Under the pieces are notes generated by a model. That model searched no databases, was not told the DNA's origin, and saw nothing but the letters and a program-made list of their open reading frames with translations. The translations under genes and the position numbers were made by a program. Below are positions 32,481-34,755 of a stretch of DNA of 34,755 nt, piece by piece (positions within the stretch are counted from its first letter, which is position 1; every line of letters begins with the position of its first letter). The DNA is taken from NCBI GenBank assembly GCA_018713245.1, contig DVFM01000107.1, positions 1 through 34,755 of the forward strand, written 5' to 3'. The DNA comes from Candidatus Merdivicinus intestinavium (GTDB lineage Bacteria > Bacillota > Clostridia > Oscillospirales > Ruminococcaceae).

Positions 32481-33485
32481 TTGAACAAACGTGATTATGT
32501 GAAACAGGCCCTGCGCCATGAAAAAACGGACAAGGTCCCCTACTGTATCGAACTGACCGGCGAGGCGTCGGAAGCCTACGGCGATCAGCTGATGCAGGAC
32601 TATTATAATGCGGAGGTGCAGGAGGACTACAAAAACGGCCGGATCACCCGGGACCAGGCCATTGCCCTCTCCATCGGAAATTATATGATCAGCGTCCCCA
32701 CCGCCTGGTGGGGCTGGGATTACGACCACATGCCGGAGTCCTACAAGAACCCGGACGAAGCGCCCGCCGAGATGCCGCCGATTGTCCGTTCCGGAGACCA
32801 GGAAGCCTTCACCCGGCAGGCCCAATATATTCAGGAGAAATACGGCGTTTATATCGGCTGCCTGATTTATGGAAGCCACTGGGAAAAGGCGTATTTTACC
32901 AGAGGCATTGAAAACTTCCTGGCGGACATCGCCGGATTCCCCGAATTTGCCCAGGAGCTTCTGGACTTTATCATCGCGCACAATATGGAGATGCTTCAGG
33001 ATACGGTGAAATGCCCCTACTACGACGGCATCCTTCTGGGGAGCGACTGGGGCACCCAAAACGACCTCATCATGTCCCCCAACGCCTGGCGCACCATGAT
33101 TAAGAAGGGGGAAAAGGTGCAGTACGACCTGATTCACAGTGCCGGCAAGGACGTGATGGTCCATTCCTGCGGCTGCATCCTCCGGGTGATGGAGGACCTG
33201 GTGGAGCTGGGGGTGGATATCCTGAACCCTGTCCAGCCGGAATGCATGGATCTGAAGTTTTTGAAGGACAACTACGGAAAATATCTCACCTTCTGGGGCG
33301 GCATCAGCACCCAGGGCGTCCTGCCCTTCGGCACCCCCGCGGAGGTGGAAGCGGAAGCCCAGCGGGTCATCGACCTGATGAGCGAAAACGGCGGCTACAT
33401 CACCTGTTCTTCCCAGGGAATCCAGACCGACGTCCCCTACGAAAACCTCAAGGCGCTCATCGATACCGCCCGGAAAAACGGCTGA
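32481..33485 (+). CDS. Uroporphyrinogen decarboxylase-fold protein, MtaA/methyltransferase-like (2)
   Basis: A 334-residue UroD-superfamily protein, distinct from the one at 30938 (low visible similarity outside motifs). It keeps His228-x-Cys230 (VHSCGCIL) and Cys309 (YITCSSQG), the zinc-site pattern of MtaA-type methyltransferases. The stretch FWGGISTQGVLPFGTPAEV (271-289) is typical of the clostridial proteins found in sugar loci. Two different paralogues in one operon, without a corrinoid protein or an activating protein nearby, suggest a heterodimer or two steps on a methylated or otherwise modified substrate. The start is TTG with AAGGGA 10 nt upstream. Last gene of locus B before a terminator. 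Confidence 0.82.
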   Translation: MNKRDYVKQALRHEKTDKVPYCIELTGEASEAYGDQLMQDYYNAEVQEDYKNGRITRDQAIALSIGNYMISVPTAWWGWDYDHMPESYKNPDEAPAEMPPIVRSGDQEAFTRQAQYIQEKYGVYIGCLIYGSHWEKAYFTRGIENFLADIAGFPEFAQELLDFIIAHNMEMLQDTVKCPYYDGILLGSDWGTQNDLIMSPNAWRTMIKKGEKVQYDLIHSAGKDVMVHSCGCILRVMEDLVELGVDILNPVQPECMDLKFLKDNYGKYLTFWGGISTQGVLPFGTPAEVEAEAQRVIDLMSENGGYITCSSQGIQTDVPYENLKALIDTARKNG

Positions 33486-33502
33486 CCGGCTGCGCGCCGC
33501 AT

Positions 33503-33545
33503 AAAAGCCGCCCCGGCCCCGGAACTGTCCCGGGCCGGGGCTTTT
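33503..33545 (+). terminator. Terminator at the end of locus B
   Basis: AAAAGCC(GCC)CCGGCCC pairs with GGGCCGGGGCTTTT (right arm 33532-33545), 14 pairs with a 3-base bulge; the stem's own TTTT ends the structure. It lies 18 bases past the last stop codon. The remaining 33546-33650 shows no gene. Confidence 0.7.
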
Positions 33546-33650
33546 CTGTGCAGAAATCCGGGAATACAGTTACCGGAAGTCAAAATGCCGCGCCTTCGGG
33601 CAGAATTCTTTCCGGAACCGGCTGAAACCATCCGCAGGCGTATCATTTCC

Positions 33651-33692
33651 AAAAAAAGAAAAGGGAACCGGCGCAGTCTGCACGCCGGTTCC
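33651..33692 (-). terminator. Terminator of the phosphate-transport unit
   Basis: On the minus strand the perfect 10-bp stem GGAACCGGCG/CGCCGGTTCC (33692-33683 with 33673-33664) is followed by CCCTTTTCTTTTTTT-type sequence. It lies 16 bases past the DUF47 stop. Confidence 0.88.
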
Positions 33693-33707
33693 GATTCGGA
33701 TAATATT

Positions 33708-34331
33708 TTACAGGTTTTTCATGATGACGCTTTCGACGATGTCGGCCACATGCTCGCAGGCATCGGCGCATTTTTCCAGGTAAATGTAGATTTCCCGCCA
33801 GCCGATGACCTCCAGCGGATCCTTGCAGGTGTCGTGGAGGTCGTACATGCAGGTGATGAAGAGCTTATCCGCTTCCTCTTCCATGGTGTTGATGCTGACA
33901 ATATGGTCATGAATCTGCTTGGAGCGCTTGAAGTCCGCAAATTCCCGCATGAGATTCTGGACCGCTTCGCAGCAGCGGATGATGACGTCCATCAGCGCCA
34001 GCGCGTCGGGGCGGATGGCGGTGATGCGGTTATAGTAGATTTTAATGAGGACGTCCTCGATTTTGTCGGTCATGTCGTCCAGGTTCTGGCTCACCTGAAG
34101 GATATCCTCCCGCTCGATGGGGGTGATGAAATCCTTGACCAGGGTGTTCAGCAGGTCGTGCTTCTTCAGGTCGGCGGCGTGCTCTACCTTGTGGATGTCG
34201 TCCATTTTCTGCTGGAGGGATTCCGCATTGAAATCGTTCATGGTTTCCTTAAGCAGGCATGCCGCCTGGTAAGCGTACTCCGCGCAGACGATGAAATTCT
34301 GAAAATAATAGGATTCCTGTTTTTTAGACAT
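33708..34331 (-). CDS. DUF47 / PhoU-like protein, partner of the PiT phosphate transporter
   Basis: A 207-residue, almost wholly alpha-helical cytoplasmic protein of the DUF47 family (distant PhoU relative), commonly encoded next to PiT transporters and thought to modulate them through metal-dependent helical bundles. Typical acidic repeats are present: HKVEHAADLKKHDLLNTL (about 47-64), FITPIEREDI (68-77), NLDDMTDKIED (83-93) and EEEADKLF (about 152). AGGGG lies 6 nt before the ATG. It follows the transporter gene by 23 bases on the same strand, forming a two-gene unit. Confidence 0.92.
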   Translation of the reverse strand: MSKKQESYYFQNFIVCAEYAYQAACLLKETMNDFNAESLQQKMDDIHKVEHAADLKKHDLLNTLVKDFITPIEREDILQVSQNLDDMTDKIEDVLIKIYYNRITAIRPDALALMDVIIRCCEAVQNLMREFADFKRSKQIHDHIVSINTMEEEADKLFITCMYDLHDTCKDPLEVIGWREIYIYLEKCADACEHVADIVESVIMKNL

Positions 34332-34354
34332 AATTTCCCCTCAATTCTTATTCA

Positions 34355-34755
34355 TTAAAATAACAGCAGAAAAATTTTGGCGATGACGAAGCTGATAAGG
34401 CCGCAGCCCGGGAAGGTGAAAATCCAGGTGAGCATCATTTCCCGGACGACGCCGAAGTTGATGGCCGAGATGCGGCGGACTGCGCCGACGCCCATGATGG
34501 CGCTGGTTTTGGTGTGGGTGGTGGACACCGGGATGCCGAACAGGCTGGACAGCAGCAGGCAGAAAGCCGCGGCCAGGTCGGCGGAAAAGCCCTGGTATTT
34601 TTCCAGCTTCACCATGTCCATGCCCACAGATTTGATAATCTTTTCCCCGCCGACGCTGGTGCCGGGACCCATGACCACGCTGCACACCAGCATCAGCCAC
34701 ACCGGGATGGCCACGCCGCTTACGCTGGTCTGGCCGCCGGAAAAGGCGATTCCCA
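34355..34755 (-). CDS. Inorganic phosphate transporter, PiT family (C-terminal part)
   Basis: The frame is open to the window edge, so only the last 133 residues are present. They hold the second PiT signature region: GPGTSVGGEKIIKSVG, then the conserved FGIPVSTTHTKTSAIMGVG, with several hydrophobic helices up to the C-terminus FVIAKIFLLLF. PiT proteins import phosphate as a metal-phosphate complex driven by protons or sodium ions. The pairing with a DUF47 protein immediately downstream is the usual arrangement. The GTG at 34714 is not taken as a start, because the reading frame and similarity to the family continue upstream. Confidence 0.93.
   Translation of the reverse strand, partial: GIAFSGGQTSVSGVAIPVWLMLVCSVVMGPGTSVGGEKIIKSVGMDMVKLEKYQGFSADLAAAFCLLLSSLFGIPVSTTHTKTSAIMGVGAVRRISAINFGVVREMMLTWIFTFPGCGLISFVIAKIFLLLF

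Noticed and set aside
1-34755. CRISPR arrays, insertion sequences, prophage or toxin-antitoxin genes
   Set aside because: No regularly spaced repeats, transposase motifs or terminal inverted repeats, and no phage-type proteins were found anywhere in the window.

Overview
The window is a compact, GC-rich (roughly 60% by eye), AT-poor chromosome segment with strong AAGGAGG-type ribosome binding sites, perfect TTGACA/TATAAT promoters, LplB/YtcP/LipO-type sugar ABC transport genes, a membrane AraC-type regulator and a BirA-controlled bioY. This points to a Bacillota (Firmicutes) member of the class Clostridia, most like a gut Oscillospirales/Ruminococcaceae-type anaerobe. The lineage is inferred from gene families and signals, not from a marker gene.

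Layout. Bases 1-7300 are housekeeping genes: a LytTR regulator (-), bioY (+) under a clear BirA operator, an amidase and shikimate kinase pair (-), an endonuclease/exonuclease/phosphatase-fold enzyme (+), oligoendopeptidase F (-) and a MATE transporter (+). At 7439-7677 lie three tandem tRNA genes (Ala-CGC, Val-GAC, Val-CAC) with a strong promoter and terminator. From about 7900 to 33500 everything is on the + strand and devoted to glycan use. The right end (33700-34755, -) holds a DUF47/PhoU-like protein and the C-terminal part of a PiT phosphate transporter.

Locus A (7897-19739) starts with a promoter followed by two tandem palindromic operators, then GH29, class II ketose-bisphosphate aldolase, LacI regulator, FGGY kinase, GatD-like dehydrogenase, PfkB kinase, aldo/keto reductase, a second GH29 and a GH95. 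The enzymes can be ordered into a route: aldose -> alditol (AKR) -> alditol-phosphate (FGGY kinase) -> ketose-6-phosphate (GatD-like) -> bisphosphate (PfkB) -> triose phosphates (aldolase). Because galactitol is meso, L-galactose released by GH29/GH95 enzymes would enter the galactitol/tagatose pathway through one reduction. This is my leading hypothesis for an undescribed L-galactose (or D-galactose) route; canonical fucose genes (fucI, fucK, fucA) are absent from the window.

Locus B (19752-33485) has a membrane-bound AraC-type regulator that is frameshifted at a run of nine G, three direct repeats in front of the transporter promoter, a two-permease plus lipoprotein ABC importer, a GH95 with altered active-site residues, a more divergent GH95-like enzyme, two UroD/MtaA-fold proteins that keep the His-x-Cys...Cys zinc-site pattern of thiol methyltransferases, and a rhamnose-mutarotase-family protein. 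None of the glycosidases has a signal peptide, so the picture is import of an oligosaccharide rich in L-sugars (possibly methylated) followed by cytoplasmic breakdown. No insertion sequence, CRISPR array, rRNA or phage gene was seen.
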